Shown here piece by piece: positions 1-9,774 of a stretch of 64,000 bases of DNA (positions are counted from its first letter, which is position 1; each line of letters begins with the position of its first letter). A program made the position numbers and the translations under genes. The stretch spans positions 372,001 to 436,000 of the forward strand of contig JAOARC010000037.1 of assembly GCA_025210745.1 (NCBI GenBank), given 5' to 3'. This DNA comes from Bacteriovoracaceae bacterium (GTDB taxonomy: Bacteria; Bdellovibrionota; Bacteriovoracia; Bacteriovoracales; Bacteriovoracaceae). Under the pieces are notes generated by a model that was not told the DNA's origin, searched no databases, and worked only from the letters and a program-made list of their open reading frames with translations.

Positions 1-65
1 CCCATCCATTTAACTATCTCATAACCGCATTCACTGCAAACAAACTTCGTTTTACTTTTAGCCAT
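1..65 (-). CDS. radA: RadA/Sms DNA repair protein, N-terminal fragment (runs off window)
   Basis: Reading leftwards from an ATG at 65, the frame gives 21 codons starting MAKSKTKFVCSECGYEIVKW and stays open to the window edge. This is the diagnostic start of RadA: M-A-K-x-K-x-x-F-V-C-x2-C-G and a K-W pair, the first half of its four-cysteine zinc finger. RadA is a RecA-like ATPase and helicase that helps branch migration in recombinational repair. The start overlaps the last 8 nt of ligA, so the two are probably translationally coupled. Only the N-terminus is visible; identification rests on the zinc-finger signature. Confidence 0.85.
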   Translation of the reverse strand, partial: MAKSKTKFVCSECGYEIVKWM

Positions 66-1950
66 TTATCAATTCCATAAATTTATCTTCATTAATAATA
101 GGTATTCCAAGCTCGATTGCTTTTTTAAACTTAGAAGAAGAACTTTGAGTATCATTTGTAATTAAATAATCTGTTGCTTTTGACACAGATGATACTGCTA
201 CACCAGAATTACTTTTAATAAGCTTTTGAAGCTCAGATCTTTTCATTGAAAGTGATCCAGTTATACAAAACTTTAAACCAGCTATAGAACTATCTGAAGC
301 TGCTTTTTTAGCGGAAAAACTAAAACCTTTAGACATCAAACTATCTACTAATGGCATCTTTGATTTAAATGAACTTAAAAAATCAGTAGAAGATTTTTCA
401 GCAAAAGATTCAATATTTTGAAGTTTTTCTACAGTAAGGTCTTTAAATTTTTCTATTGAATCAATTCCACTTAAAACAATTTTTTCACATTTATTATAAG
501 CACCACCAGCAATTCCTAAAGAAGACATAAATGTTATTAGATCTACATTTTTAGAGCTTTGAATATTATCAATAATTTTTGTAGCTAACTTATCTTTTAC
601 CTTATCTAAGTCCATTAACTGCTCTTTAGATAAATCATATAAATCATCTATCTTAGTGATAAGTTTATTATTTAATAACTCATCAATTCTCTTTGAGCTT
701 AAATCTTCTATTCCAATTTTTTGAATAAAATTTAAAATTTCATCCTTTACTCTTGCTGGACATAATTTATTTTCACAAATTAATCTTATATCAACTTTAG
801 ATATCTTTGTATCACAAGAGGGACATTTACTTGGATATGAGAATTCTTCTTTAGAAGCTTCTACAACTCTTAAAAATTTAGGAATAACTTCTCCACTTCT
901 AACAATTTTAATTTTATCTCCAGCTTTAAGCTCATTTGTTTCAACAACACCAAAGTTATGTAATGTTACTCTCGATACCACAGCTCCACTGAGCTCAACA
1001 GGCTCGATATTAGCTACAGGAGTTAGGATTCCATTTCTTGATACTTGCCATGAAATTGAATTAATTATCGAATCTTTAGTCTCTCCTTGAAACTTAAATG
1101 CCATTTTATATCTAGGATGATGAGCCGTAGCTCCCATTTCTTTATGTAAATCAATATTATTAATAGTAAATACAATACCATCAATTAAATAATCTCCATC
1201 TTCCATAAAGCTTTGTGATTTATTTAAAAAAGCTTCAACTTGCTGCCGACTCTTTACTTTTGCATGCTCTGGTATTACAAAGCCGATCTTTTTTAAAAAA
1301 TTAAATTTTTCTTCTTCACTACTAAAATAGTCTTCATCGCTAATACATTCAAAAGCTTGAAAACTTAAATATTTAGCTAAAGAAATATTCTCTTTACGTC
1401 CTAAAAGACCTGCTACAATATTTCTTAAAGATGTTGGTTTATCTAATCCTAATTCAATCATTTTATTACTGAGTATTTCAAAGTTCTCCTCAGTACAATA
1501 TACTTCACCTCGAATTTCTATCTTCGATGTGTAACCTTCTATTTTTTTTGGAATATGCTCAATGTGTAATATCTTGTTAGTGATATTTTCGCCAAACTTT
1601 CCATCACCTCTTGTTTTTGCAATATGAATTTTTTCATTTTCATAAATAATAGAACAACTAGATCCATCAATTTTATATGTTGCTACAAGCTCATTATCAT
1701 CTTGCCACCTAACAAGATCATTAACATCATAAGTTTTATTCAAAGATAGCATTTTTGAATCATGAGCAATTTTATCTGACGAAAAAACAGTACTTCCAAC
1801 AATTGATAATGCATAGCTCTGCGGATCAAGTGACTTTAGCTCATCTTCAAGAGCATCATACTCTACATCTGAAATTTCAGGAGCTCCTTTGTAGTAAAGC
1901 TCTTTATGTTTTAGTATTTCGCTTTCTAATACAGAAATTCTATTAGACAT
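58..1950 (-). CDS. ligA: NAD-dependent DNA ligase LigA
   Basis: Seals nicks in duplex DNA using NAD+ during replication and repair. The 630-aa product has the family layout. The Ia NMN-binding region is near residues 18-36 (YYKG..ISDVEYDAL). The adenylation motif KIDG is at 93-96 with K93 the adenylated lysine. An OB fold follows, then a four-cysteine zinc finger near 380-405, helix-hairpin-helix repeats and a C-terminal BRCT domain from about 550. It is about 40 aa shorter than the usual 670, with loops trimmed but no motif lost. It starts 2 nt after the symporter stop and overlaps radA, so it sits inside a five-gene cluster. Confidence 0.97.
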   Translation of the reverse strand: MSNRISVLESEILKHKELYYKGAPEISDVEYDALEDELKSLDPQSYALSIVGSTVFSSDKIAHDSKMLSLNKTYDVNDLVRWQDDNELVATYKIDGSSCSIIYENEKIHIAKTRGDGKFGENITNKILHIEHIPKKIEGYTSKIEIRGEVYCTEENFEILSNKMIELGLDKPTSLRNIVAGLLGRKENISLAKYLSFQAFECISDEDYFSSEEEKFNFLKKIGFVIPEHAKVKSRQQVEAFLNKSQSFMEDGDYLIDGIVFTINNIDLHKEMGATAHHPRYKMAFKFQGETKDSIINSISWQVSRNGILTPVANIEPVELSGAVVSRVTLHNFGVVETNELKAGDKIKIVRSGEVIPKFLRVVEASKEEFSYPSKCPSCDTKISKVDIRLICENKLCPARVKDEILNFIQKIGIEDLSSKRIDELLNNKLITKIDDLYDLSKEQLMDLDKVKDKLATKIIDNIQSSKNVDLITFMSSLGIAGGAYNKCEKIVLSGIDSIEKFKDLTVEKLQNIESFAEKSSTDFLSSFKSKMPLVDSLMSKGFSFSAKKAASDSSIAGLKFCITGSLSMKRSELQKLIKSNSGVAVSSVSKATDYLITNDTQSSSSKFKKAIELGIPIINEDKFMELING

Positions 1951-1952
1951 AT

Positions 1953-3284
1953 TTATACCTTAAATTTTTGATTATACTTTTGAAGTTCTCTTTTAACTTT
2001 TGGGGCTAATATAATAACAGCAATAACATTTGGCAATGCCATTAGACCATAAGCAATATCAACAAGATCAACAACACTACTCATTTTAATTAATGCTCCA
2101 AAAAAGATACTTAAAGAATAAAAAGCTATGAATGATTTATTTCCTAAATTAAATCTTCCCTTAAAAACATAATCCCAACATTTCTTATTATAATTTGCCA
2201 TACCAATCATAGTTGAAAATGAAAACATAAGAATAATTATTGCTAGTAAATGCTTTCCAAGTTCTCCCAAAGATCTTTCAAAAGCAAACGTAGTTAAGGC
2301 AATACCATTTAAGTCAGCACCAGAAGTTTTATTAACTAAAATAACTAAAGCTGTAAGAGTACAAACTATTATTGTATCAATAAAAGGTCCAAGCATTGCT
2401 ACATAGCCTTCAGCAATAGGTTCATCAGTTTTGGCATTACCATGTGCCATTGGAGCTGTCCCTATACCCGCTTCATTAGAAAAGGCAGCTCTTTTAATTC
2501 CAGTTTTCATAATATGCATAACACCATAACCTAAAAAGCCACCACTTATAGATTTACCAGTTAAAGCCTCTACAAAAATTGAAGTGAAAACACCCCATAC
2601 TTTATCATAATTAATGACAAGAATAATGATACATAATACAAAATATAAGACACTCATAAGTGGTACTATTTTGGTAGTAAAACTAGTAATTCTTTTTAAT
2701 CCTCCAAGCAAAATATAAAAAATTATAACTGTAAATATTATTGCTGTTAGAAAATTATCTACCTGATAACCCGTCTTTAAAAAAACAGATAATTGATTAA
2801 TTTGAAATAAAGCTAATGTTCCTATCAGACCACAAATAGCAAAGAATATTGCCAAAGGTTTTAAGTTTTTATTTAAACCCTTTTGAATATAATACATTGG
2901 CCCACCTTGAATATTTCCAAGGTAATCCTGATCTCTATACATAATTGCTAATGTGCATTCAAAAAACTTTGTATTCATCCCTAAAAAGGCTGCCACCCAC
3001 ATCCAAAAGACTGCTCCAGCTCCACCTTGATATATAGCAACTGCAACACCAGATATATTTCCAAGGCCAATTGTTGCAGCTAATGCATTACATAAAGCAC
3101 TAAAATGAGAAACTTGATCATCACTAGATTCGTTATGATTTTTTACCAAATCTATACTATGTAAAAATCCTTTAAGAGGTACAAATTTTGAATGAAAAAT
3201 TAAAATTAAATTTGCCACTAATAAAAAAATTAAAAGTGGCAATCCCCAAACTAATGACGAGAACTCAGATAAAAAGCTTCCCAT
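1953..3284 (-). CDS. AGCS-family sodium:alanine (amino acid) symporter
   Basis: A 443-aa integral inner-membrane protein with about ten hydrophobic helices. It carries the AGCS hallmarks: the ATIGLGNISGVA stretch near residue 70, and FSNEAGIGTAPMAHGNAKT followed by a FIDTIIVC helix. Members import alanine or glycine with Na+, occasionally H+. Its ATG shares one base with the stop of the beta-barrel gene upstream (TAATG), and ligA follows after 2 nt. Linkage with DNA ligase looks like a packed operon rather than a shared pathway. The substrate cannot be fixed from sequence alone. Confidence 0.92.
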   Translation of the reverse strand: MGSFLSEFSSLVWGLPLLIFLLVANLILIFHSKFVPLKGFLHSIDLVKNHNESSDDQVSHFSALCNALAATIGLGNISGVAVAIYQGGAGAVFWMWVAAFLGMNTKFFECTLAIMYRDQDYLGNIQGGPMYYIQKGLNKNLKPLAIFFAICGLIGTLALFQINQLSVFLKTGYQVDNFLTAIIFTVIIFYILLGGLKRITSFTTKIVPLMSVLYFVLCIIILVINYDKVWGVFTSIFVEALTGKSISGGFLGYGVMHIMKTGIKRAAFSNEAGIGTAPMAHGNAKTDEPIAEGYVAMLGPFIDTIIVCTLTALVILVNKTSGADLNGIALTTFAFERSLGELGKHLLAIIILMFSFSTMIGMANYNKKCWDYVFKGRFNLGNKSFIAFYSLSIFFGALIKMSSVVDLVDIAYGLMALPNVIAVIILAPKVKRELQKYNQKFKV

Positions 3285-4738
3285 TAGAATAGAAAACTTG
3301 CACCAAGTTTAAGCTTGATATCTTTATATTTTACGTTCGATACTCCAGAGCTAAAAGAAGCATTAGCATTAATAATTTCTAGAGCTCCCTTTAAATCAAA
3401 TTGTCTATTATATTTATACTTAGCTCCTGCTTCTGCTCTAAAATGATGAGACTTATCTACAGAAGAATAAACCCCATCTTCATCAGAAAAAGAAGAAAAT
3501 GGTATATACTCTATACTACCAAACGCTCGAACTCCCTTTCTTAAAGGTGTATCAATACCAGCACCAATAAATAAGCCACTTAATAAACCTTCTCCAATTC
3601 CGTCAGTTGAAGATTCATCAACACCATATGAATACCTTGCATAGCCACCATATAAATTTATCCTTGGTCCAAAGAAAAAGCCCATTGGAAGATATTTATA
3701 ACCAGCACCAAGTTTAAATGTTCCATTAATTGTACTAGGAGACTTTTCACTAGATATCCCTCCTTCTCGAACAAGTCCACCAACACTTTTTGAAATTTCA
3801 CCAATTGCAAAATAATCTCTTGTTATCCAAGCTTCTCCTTCAGCTTGAATACCATAAACAATTCCACCATACTTAATATTATTTCCTACTGGTTTTGTTG
3901 TTACACTTGAATTTGAAGCTGTTATATAAATAGTTCCTTCACCTAACTTTCCATAATCACCTTTTTCAAACTTTTTGAAGAATCTCTTATCTGATATTTT
4001 TTTTAGATCCTTTATATCAATGTTTATCCAGTCTCCAGAAACAGGTTTTCTTTCAGAATAGTAGCCAGTAATAACACCCAAGGCTTCACCATCTTTGATG
4101 CTAAATATTTTTCCTTTTCCAATTAAAACAGAATCCCACTGAACAATTGTACCTAAAAGCCTATGTTTTCTTGTTTTGGTATACCTTCTTATTTCAAACT
4201 CTTGATTTATTTCAAACCCTACATAAGATTTAAACGTAACTTGATCACCCAGGATACCTATGACTTTCGATTCATAAGGAATTGACTTGCTATATATTTC
4301 TAACCAATCAATTATTTTTGTCGATATCTCTTCAACAGTAACACCTACCTGAGCTCTTTCTTTAAAATAAGTATCAACTCCATTCTGTCCTCGAACTTCT
4401 AAAGATAAATTCACCGAATTATTAACAAAAATTAGATCTAGCTTAATTAATGTGCCAACATTTAACCTATTTGCAACTGTCTTCAAAACATCTGGATCTT
4501 CTAAATGACCTTTTAATTTTTCTCTATATTTTGAAAAGATTGTGAGCATTTTTGAACTAGACTTATAAGAACACCAATTTGTTCTTCTTAGATAGTTTTC
4601 AACTTCATCATATACTTTATATCCAATTACCTCTCCAGCTGTATCTGTAATTGGAAGAAGCATACAATCTCTCATACTATACTTTTGAGAAAATACACTA
4701 AATGAAAATAAAAATAATAACAAAAGAATTAATTTCAT
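3284..4738 (-). CDS. secreted protein with C-terminal outer-membrane beta-barrel-like domain, unknown function
   Basis: 484 aa with a clear signal peptide (MKLILLLLFLFSFSVFS, cleavage near residue 17). Residues about 20-150 are a mixed alpha/beta region resembling periplasmic CsgG/TolB-N-like folds. About 155-240 look like an SH3-like beta region, with recurring G-x-V and GKG/GEALG turns. From about 265 the sequence alternates polar and hydrophobic residues, has GxGY-type turns and ends in F, as outer-membrane barrels do. I do not recognise the family. The ATG overlaps the stop of the HTH gene by 4 nt, so it is translationally coupled to it. Confidence 0.7.
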   Translation of the reverse strand: MKLILLLLFLFSFSVFSQKYSMRDCMLLPITDTAGEVIGYKVYDEVENYLRRTNWCSYKSSSKMLTIFSKYREKLKGHLEDPDVLKTVANRLNVGTLIKLDLIFVNNSVNLSLEVRGQNGVDTYFKERAQVGVTVEEISTKIIDWLEIYSKSIPYESKVIGILGDQVTFKSYVGFEINQEFEIRRYTKTRKHRLLGTIVQWDSVLIGKGKIFSIKDGEALGVITGYYSERKPVSGDWINIDIKDLKKISDKRFFKKFEKGDYGKLGEGTIYITASNSSVTTKPVGNNIKYGGIVYGIQAEGEAWITRDYFAIGEISKSVGGLVREGGISSEKSPSTINGTFKLGAGYKYLPMGFFFGPRINLYGGYARYSYGVDESSTDGIGEGLLSGLFIGAGIDTPLRKGVRAFGSIEYIPFSSFSDEDGVYSSVDKSHHFRAEAGAKYKYNRQFDLKGALEIINANASFSSGVSNVKYKDIKLKLGASFLF

Positions 4739-5046
4739 AACTCACCCGGAAGTGATGGCAACTCATCTTTTGTCGACTCATATATCCTAACTAACATTTG
4801 ATATTCTGCTAATTGTTCTTTTAAAGTCTTATTTTCTTTTTTTAAACGTTCATTTTCAAATTTCAGCTCTAATGATTCCTTTTCATTTAAACTTTGATTA
4901 TCAATATAACCTTTTGTCCAAATAAAGTATTTACCATTTTCTTCACGGGTTTTTACTCTTTGTGCTTTTACGTACCTTCTAACTGTAGAGATTGATTTTT
5001 TCTTATAAGCGGCATATTCTAAAATGCTTAGCCATTTACCTTCCAT
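4735..5046 (-). CDS. small HTH DNA-binding protein with coiled coil
   Basis: 103 aa. The N-terminal half (SILEYAAYKKKSISTVRRYVK... then a small wing) matches the MerR/excisionase-like winged helix used by AlpA-type and BldC-type proteins. Residues about 55-92 form a charged heptad coiled coil (LELKFENERLKKENKTLKEQL), suggesting a dimer. It is the first gene of the cluster running to radA. A short inverted repeat lies 27 bp upstream and could be its own operator. The target is unknown; a transcriptional regulator is the simplest reading. Confidence 0.7.
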   Translation of the reverse strand: MEGKWLSILEYAAYKKKSISTVRRYVKAQRVKTREENGKYFIWTKGYIDNQSLNEKESLELKFENERLKKENKTLKEQLAEYQMLVRIYESTKDELPSLPGEL

Positions 5047-5073
5047 AGCAATTAACCTTCTTTTTCACTCAAC

Positions 5074-5091
5074 TATATGAGTAGTCATATA
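5074..5091. promoter_or_regulatory. inverted repeat, possible operator between divergent genes
   Basis: TATATGA-GTAG-TCATATA is a perfect 7-bp inverted repeat in the 121-bp gap between the divergently transcribed HTH gene and the patatin gene. Position and symmetry suit binding of a dimeric regulator such as the adjacent HTH protein. This is inference from geometry; AT-rich DNA gives some such repeats by chance. Confidence 0.35.
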
Positions 5092-5167
5092 TATTATATT
5101 AAAGAATTAATTTTAAATGTGCAAAATCTTACTTTAATATTCTTCTTAGCTTTGCCATAATATCAAA

Positions 5168-6358
5168 ATGACAACTTTAGACCTTAATGAACTTAAAAAT
5201 AAAAAAACTGCATTAGTGTTATCTGGTGGTGTTGTAAAAGCTGCAAGTTGGCACCTTGGAGTGGCTCTAGCGTTAGAGGATCTTGGGTTTACTTTTAAAA
5301 GCAATCAAAATTCATCTGATGAGGCTTTTAAGCTTAATAGACCTCTTGAAATTGATACATACGTCGGTTCAAGTGCTGGTGCTGCTGTTTGTGTTTTTTT
5401 AGCTTGTGGATACTCGCCTCAGGAAGTTATTAATGCTACATTAGGATTGTCACAAAGTAGATTAAAAAAGCTAAGTTATAAACATATGTTTCACTTTGCT
5501 CACAATATTTTTAGAAATAAAAATACATCTAAGTTCCATCTTTTAGAAGATTATCCTAAAGCGATTCAAAAAATTTTAAAACCTTTTATGACATTCCCTG
5601 GCTTTTTCTCCACAGAGGGAGTTAAAAAATATCTTTTAGAAAATGTTTTAGATGCTGATAAATTTGAAGACTTTATTCCTGATCTCTTTATTGTAGGAAC
5701 TCAATTAGATCATTCTAGAAAGGTAATTTTTAGTAAATATAATTATCCAAACCCAACACATGACAATACCGCTGTTTATTATAAAGGAATAAGTGTATCT
5801 GATGCTGCTGCTGCCAGTATGTCAGTACCACCATTTTATGCTCCATATCCAATACTAAATCCTTACACAAATGAAACAGACTATTATATTGATGGAGAAA
5901 TAAGAGAAACTCTTTCAACTCATGTCGCCGAAGATAATAATTGCGAGGTGATTATAAGTAGCTGGACTCATACTCCACTTCACTACCAAGAGGAAGTTGG
6001 TTCACTGGTAAATCATGGTATCCCTCAAATTGCAATACAATCAATTTACCTCTTAATACAAAAGAAGATTGTTGCTTCCAGAGCAAAAAGAGCTACAGCG
6101 ATAGATATTATGGATAGTGTACACACATACATGAAAGAAAATAAGTTTGAACAGACTCATATTAGAAATATTATGTCTCTTTTAGAACAAAAATTAGCAA
6201 TTAAAAAGAATGTTAGGTTGATCGATATTGCTCCCGATCATGACGATTACAAGTTATTTTTTGGCAATTCATTTTCTTTAAACCCAAAAACAACGGAACA
6301 TACTGTAAAAGCAGGCTATAAGAAGACAATGCAAGTGTTGGGTCAGTCCATTGATTAA
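5168..6358 (+). CDS. patatin-like phospholipase
   Basis: 396 aa with the patatin Ser-Asp dyad. An oxyanion glycine loop lies at about 19-32 (LSGGVVKAASWHLGV), the nucleophile elbow G67-S-S69-A-G71 gives S69, and the D-G motif IDGE gives D242. Patatins hydrolyse acyl esters of membrane lipids and may act inside the cell or be exported. No signal peptide is visible, so it is cytosolic or secreted by another route. It overlaps the lytic transglycosylase by 8 nt, so the pair is probably translated together. In a predatory bacterium a lipase/wall-enzyme pair would make sense, but that is inference. Confidence 0.88.
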   Translation: MTTLDLNELKNKKTALVLSGGVVKAASWHLGVALALEDLGFTFKSNQNSSDEAFKLNRPLEIDTYVGSSAGAAVCVFLACGYSPQEVINATLGLSQSRLKKLSYKHMFHFAHNIFRNKNTSKFHLLEDYPKAIQKILKPFMTFPGFFSTEGVKKYLLENVLDADKFEDFIPDLFIVGTQLDHSRKVIFSKYNYPNPTHDNTAVYYKGISVSDAAAASMSVPPFYAPYPILNPYTNETDYYIDGEIRETLSTHVAEDNNCEVIISSWTHTPLHYQEEVGSLVNHGIPQIAIQSIYLLIQKKIVASRAKRATAIDIMDSVHTYMKENKFEQTHIRNIMSLLEQKLAIKKNVRLIDIAPDHDDYKLFFGNSFSLNPKTTEHTVKAGYKKTMQVLGQSID

Positions 6359-7466
6359 AATCTTTTTTTTTATTATCTCAACATCTATACTAGCTAATAG
6401 TAACCTTATTAATGATTATAAAAAAAGAGTGCATAAAGATTTTAGGGTCACTAATTACTTTAAAGATGATGTAAAGTTTTGGTTTGATATATACACAAAA
6501 TATCCATCTAACATAAATGTTTTACATGATAAAAAAATGCACCAAGTAGTTTATGGTGCTTATAAAAACTCAATTAAAGCAAAAAAAGAAATAATAAAAA
6601 AGCTCAAAGCTCTAGCTTATTCAAAAAAAGCATACCCCGTTTTTGAAAAAAAACTAAAAAAAATGATTAAAGTACCAACAAGTGCCTCGAAAAGAATTGA
6701 TTTTTTTAACAATCTTATTAAAAACTTACGTTCGCAAGTTGGTCAAAAGGACATGATTTTTTCGGGACTTAAAAGATATCAGAAATATCAATACTTTTTA
6801 GAAAAAATAATTAAGAAGTTTAACCTTCCTAAAGAGCTTATAGCTATAAGCTTTTTAGAATCTAGCTTTAATCCAAAGGCGATATCAAAAGCAAAAGCTG
6901 CCGGAATTTGGCAGTTTATGCCTTTAATAGCTTCATATTTTATGCCTAAACGTAATAAGAATGTTGATTATAGATTTAATCCTATCATATCTAGCTTAGC
7001 TGCATTTCATCTTTTAAAGCAAAATAAACAAATACTTAAAAGATATGATTTAGCAATAACCGCATACAATTCTGGTACAAAAAATATAATTAAGGCAAAA
7101 AGAAAACTAGGGAAAAATACAAACCTTGAAACAATTATTAAAAACCACAAAGGTATTACGTTTGGCTATGCATCTAAAAATTTTTATGCTGAGTTTTTAG
7201 CATTAACAAGAGTTTTAGCTTATAAAGAAGAAATCTATAAATACAAATTTTATAGACCAAAGAAAAAATACAATATTTATATAGCTAAAAGAAAACTAAA
7301 TCCATATAAGCTATTTAAGTTAAAAATAAATAATTCACATATTTTAAGAAACAAAAGACTTAAAAAAGGGTTTTTGATAGTTAGTACATCAAATATTTCA
7401 AATAAAAACTTTAAAAAAATACCTTATAAACATCTTTACAGGAAATATCCTAAAAATTTTAGATAA
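6351..7466 (+). CDS. lytic transglycosylase, SLT/MltD-like
   Basis: 371 aa, starting at a TTG that overlaps the patatin stop by 8 nt; the frame then gives a signal peptide (IKIFFFIISTSILANS). The SLT domain spans about 155-275. E170 in FLESSFNPKAIS is the catalytic glutamate, followed by AAGIWQFMP and ITAYNSGTKNI, the usual Goose-lysozyme-like motifs. It would cleave peptidoglycan to 1,6-anhydromuramyl products in the periplasm. The N-terminal 140 residues are lysine-rich and not recognised. No LysM repeats are seen, unlike classical MltD. Confidence 0.88.
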   Translation: MIKIFFFIISTSILANSNLINDYKKRVHKDFRVTNYFKDDVKFWFDIYTKYPSNINVLHDKKMHQVVYGAYKNSIKAKKEIIKKLKALAYSKKAYPVFEKKLKKMIKVPTSASKRIDFFNNLIKNLRSQVGQKDMIFSGLKRYQKYQYFLEKIIKKFNLPKELIAISFLESSFNPKAISKAKAAGIWQFMPLIASYFMPKRNKNVDYRFNPIISSLAAFHLLKQNKQILKRYDLAITAYNSGTKNIIKAKRKLGKNTNLETIIKNHKGITFGYASKNFYAEFLALTRVLAYKEEIYKYKFYRPKKKYNIYIAKRKLNPYKLFKLKINNSHILRNKRLKKGFLIVSTSNISNKNFKKIPYKHLYRKYPKNFR

Positions 7467-7468
7467 AG

Positions 7469-7765
7469 TTAATTTATTTTTATAAAAACGATAGATAAAA
7501 GCGATCCCACAACTGCAAGAATAATTAGTCTATAAAGAAGCACTTTTACCCATTTTTTAACTTTATTCTCTTTATTTTTTATAACACCAATAATACTTAT
7601 TAATAATATAACTAATATATCTGCGACACTTGTTTTTGATAAATCATAGGCAATATGGTTTTGATATTTAGAATTAGAAACAAATACAAGAAACCACTTT
7701 AAAAAATACAAGTTAAACAGCAGAGGAACAAATAGTGTAGAGAAATGAATAAAAATATTTTTCAT
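7469..7765 (-). CDS. small membrane protein, unknown
   Basis: 98 aa with three predicted membrane helices (about 8-28, 45-63 and 74-94) separated by short charged loops. No family recognised. It is convergent with the transglycosylase, their stops 2 nt apart, and stands 36 nt downstream of the large envelope protein gene on the same strand, so it may be co-transcribed with that. Confidence 0.55.
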   Translation of the reverse strand: MKNIFIHFSTLFVPLLFNLYFLKWFLVFVSNSKYQNHIAYDLSKTSVADILVILLISIIGVIKNKENKVKKWVKVLLYRLIILAVVGSLLSIVFIKIN

Positions 7766-7801
7766 GTTACTTAATAAGTAATTTATTTAAAATCATATAT
7801 A

Positions 7802-9679
7802 CTATAATTGCTCAACAAGGTAAGTTGAATTCGAACAATAACTCTGAATAAAGTCTACAGAACCATCTGTATAATTAATTTTAAAATTAACAATCCCCTG
7901 ATTTTCTCCAAGTAAAAATATCTTGCTTGACTCAAGACTTAGATCATCATAAAAAGATCCATCCTTATCCAAAATTAGAGACCTAACGTGCATTCCACCT
8001 CTATCTGTTTGTCCATTGTAAACAAGTTCTTTAGCTGGTTTCGTAATATTAACTTGTACCATACATCTTGAAGATAACTCTTGCTCATCAAACCTTGATA
8101 ATACAAACCCCATATAATCTTCACTTGGAAGATCGATATAGTCGTTATTCCAACTTCCAACAAATATTGACTCATCTAAATGCTTATATTCTTGATACTT
8201 TCTTGTACCTACAAAATAAATATTATTATTTTGCTTAAATCTATTTAAAGCAAGTTTTTCAACTTTTTGTTCATTAGAAAAGCTTTCAATTTTATCTGCA
8301 CTAATACTTAAAGCAGAAATCTTTTTACCTAAAAGGTTCTCTTCAAAAACTGAATACTCATCCAGTTCTTTTTCTAAGTAAAGATTAGGCTCAAAATAAA
8401 ACTCTTCCTCAGTAATATGAATAATTTTTGAAATATACTGATTATCAAGAGTTCTCGTTTTAATTATAGCATTTCCAGGTTTTACACCAACGAATAAAAT
8501 ATAATTAAAATCAGATGAAGCTCTATCTACAGCCTTAAATTTTTTATCTAAATATATCTTAGCTTCATAAGAGCTTTCTAGGATGATATCTTCTGTTTTA
8601 TTATCTAATTCAACTAAGACATGTCCACCGATAGCTCTATAATTATTTACATTGATAAAGTCGTCGAAACCTTCTCTATCAATTAAAGGTACTGCAATAG
8701 TTGTTTCTCCATTTTCAAATACAAAATCAAAGTTCATTGGATAATGTGAATTAGAAAGAATTGTACCTCTTCTAACCATCATTTTTGTATTTAAAAGAAA
8801 CTCTAAATTAATATATCCTTCAGACATATCTTGATAAATATCGTCAAGATCGTCGTTGAATCTTACTTCAAAACCTTTAATGTCCTGAGTAGTCATTTTA
8901 TCAAAATTAACTGAATATGCGTTTAGTGAGTAGGTACTTTCATAATTTTTCCTATTTTCTTTTCTAGAAAAAATTTCATCTTCCTGGGCAAAAGAATTTT
9001 TATTAACTTCTTTTTTTTCAGGAACAATCTTATTTGTTGTTGGTTTTCTGTAAGGTTGCTTTTGTTTTTTCACAGGAACCATTGAAAGCTTGTTTTTCAT
9101 ATTCTTTAAAATTGAGTCATATGAAATAGTTGTTTTTGGAAGATCTGTTTTAACAGCTGCTTTCTTTTTTATAGTTGGAATTGTTTTGTCTTGATAGAAT
9201 TTCTGTTTTTTAACAGAAGCTTCAGGTACAGACTTAACTTCAACTAAATCAATTAAAGCTTGTTCATCCATTACTTCATAATCATTTAAAGAATCTTGCT
9301 CACTAGACTTTTCAGGAGCACTAAGTGCTGTAGAAATTCTATCTTCTTTAATATTATTTTTTGCAATCTCTATAGTATCAGTTTTAGGTAGTGTTAAAGC
9401 ATTGAACATTCCTTCCCAATTTGTAGGCTTAACGGATGTTTCTACTACTTTTTCTAATTCAACTGGCTCTTTTAAAGATAGCTCATCACTAATGATAATA
9501 GGCTTATTAATGCTTTTCATAGAGTTTAATGAATGATTAATCTGGCCAATAACAAGTGAAAATTTATTTGTATTAATTGTGTAATGATTTGTTAAAAGCA
9601 TTTGATACACGTGGTTTACACCGACGATAGACGCCGCTAAAAATGCAAAAATAAATGTGCTACAAATAACTTTTTTCAT
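7802..9679 (-). CDS. large envelope protein with N-terminal signal/anchor, unknown function
   Basis: 625 aa. Residues about 3-24 form a signal anchor or uncleaved signal. Residues about 60-240 are low-complexity, rich in Lys, Glu, Pro and Ser, with KKQKQPYRKP-like basic stretches, like a periplasm-spanning linker. Residues 270-625 look like beta-rich extracytoplasmic domains (FENGETTIAVPLIDREGF..., VGVKPGNAIIKTRT). I do not recognise the family. The layout of anchor, linker and beta domains recalls trans-envelope proteins. Upstream lies a 219-bp gap with short repeats. Confidence 0.6.
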   Translation of the reverse strand: MKKVICSTFIFAFLAASIVGVNHVYQMLLTNHYTINTNKFSLVIGQINHSLNSMKSINKPIIISDELSLKEPVELEKVVETSVKPTNWEGMFNALTLPKTDTIEIAKNNIKEDRISTALSAPEKSSEQDSLNDYEVMDEQALIDLVEVKSVPEASVKKQKFYQDKTIPTIKKKAAVKTDLPKTTISYDSILKNMKNKLSMVPVKKQKQPYRKPTTNKIVPEKKEVNKNSFAQEDEIFSRKENRKNYESTYSLNAYSVNFDKMTTQDIKGFEVRFNDDLDDIYQDMSEGYINLEFLLNTKMMVRRGTILSNSHYPMNFDFVFENGETTIAVPLIDREGFDDFINVNNYRAIGGHVLVELDNKTEDIILESSYEAKIYLDKKFKAVDRASSDFNYILFVGVKPGNAIIKTRTLDNQYISKIIHITEEEFYFEPNLYLEKELDEYSVFEENLLGKKISALSISADKIESFSNEQKVEKLALNRFKQNNNIYFVGTRKYQEYKHLDESIFVGSWNNDYIDLPSEDYMGFVLSRFDEQELSSRCMVQVNITKPAKELVYNGQTDRGGMHVRSLILDKDGSFYDDLSLESSKIFLLGENQGIVNFKINYTDGSVDFIQSYCSNSTYLVEQL

Positions 9680-9734
9680 ACTAACAATATAAATTCTAGG
9701 GGAATTTTAATTTTTTTAAAGAGATAGGCATCAC

Positions 9735-9769
9735 TTTGTGAATAAGCAGGTGCATTTTGTGAATAAGCA
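9735..9769. repeat. 14-bp direct repeat TTTGTGAATAAGCA, two copies
   Basis: TTTGTGAATAAGCA occurs at 9735-9748 and 9756-9769, a 21-bp period, just upstream of the 625-aa gene and beside the dispersed 18-mer repeats. It may be a local duplication or a pair of protein-binding sites. Confidence 0.5.
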
Positions 9770-9774
9770 ATGAA

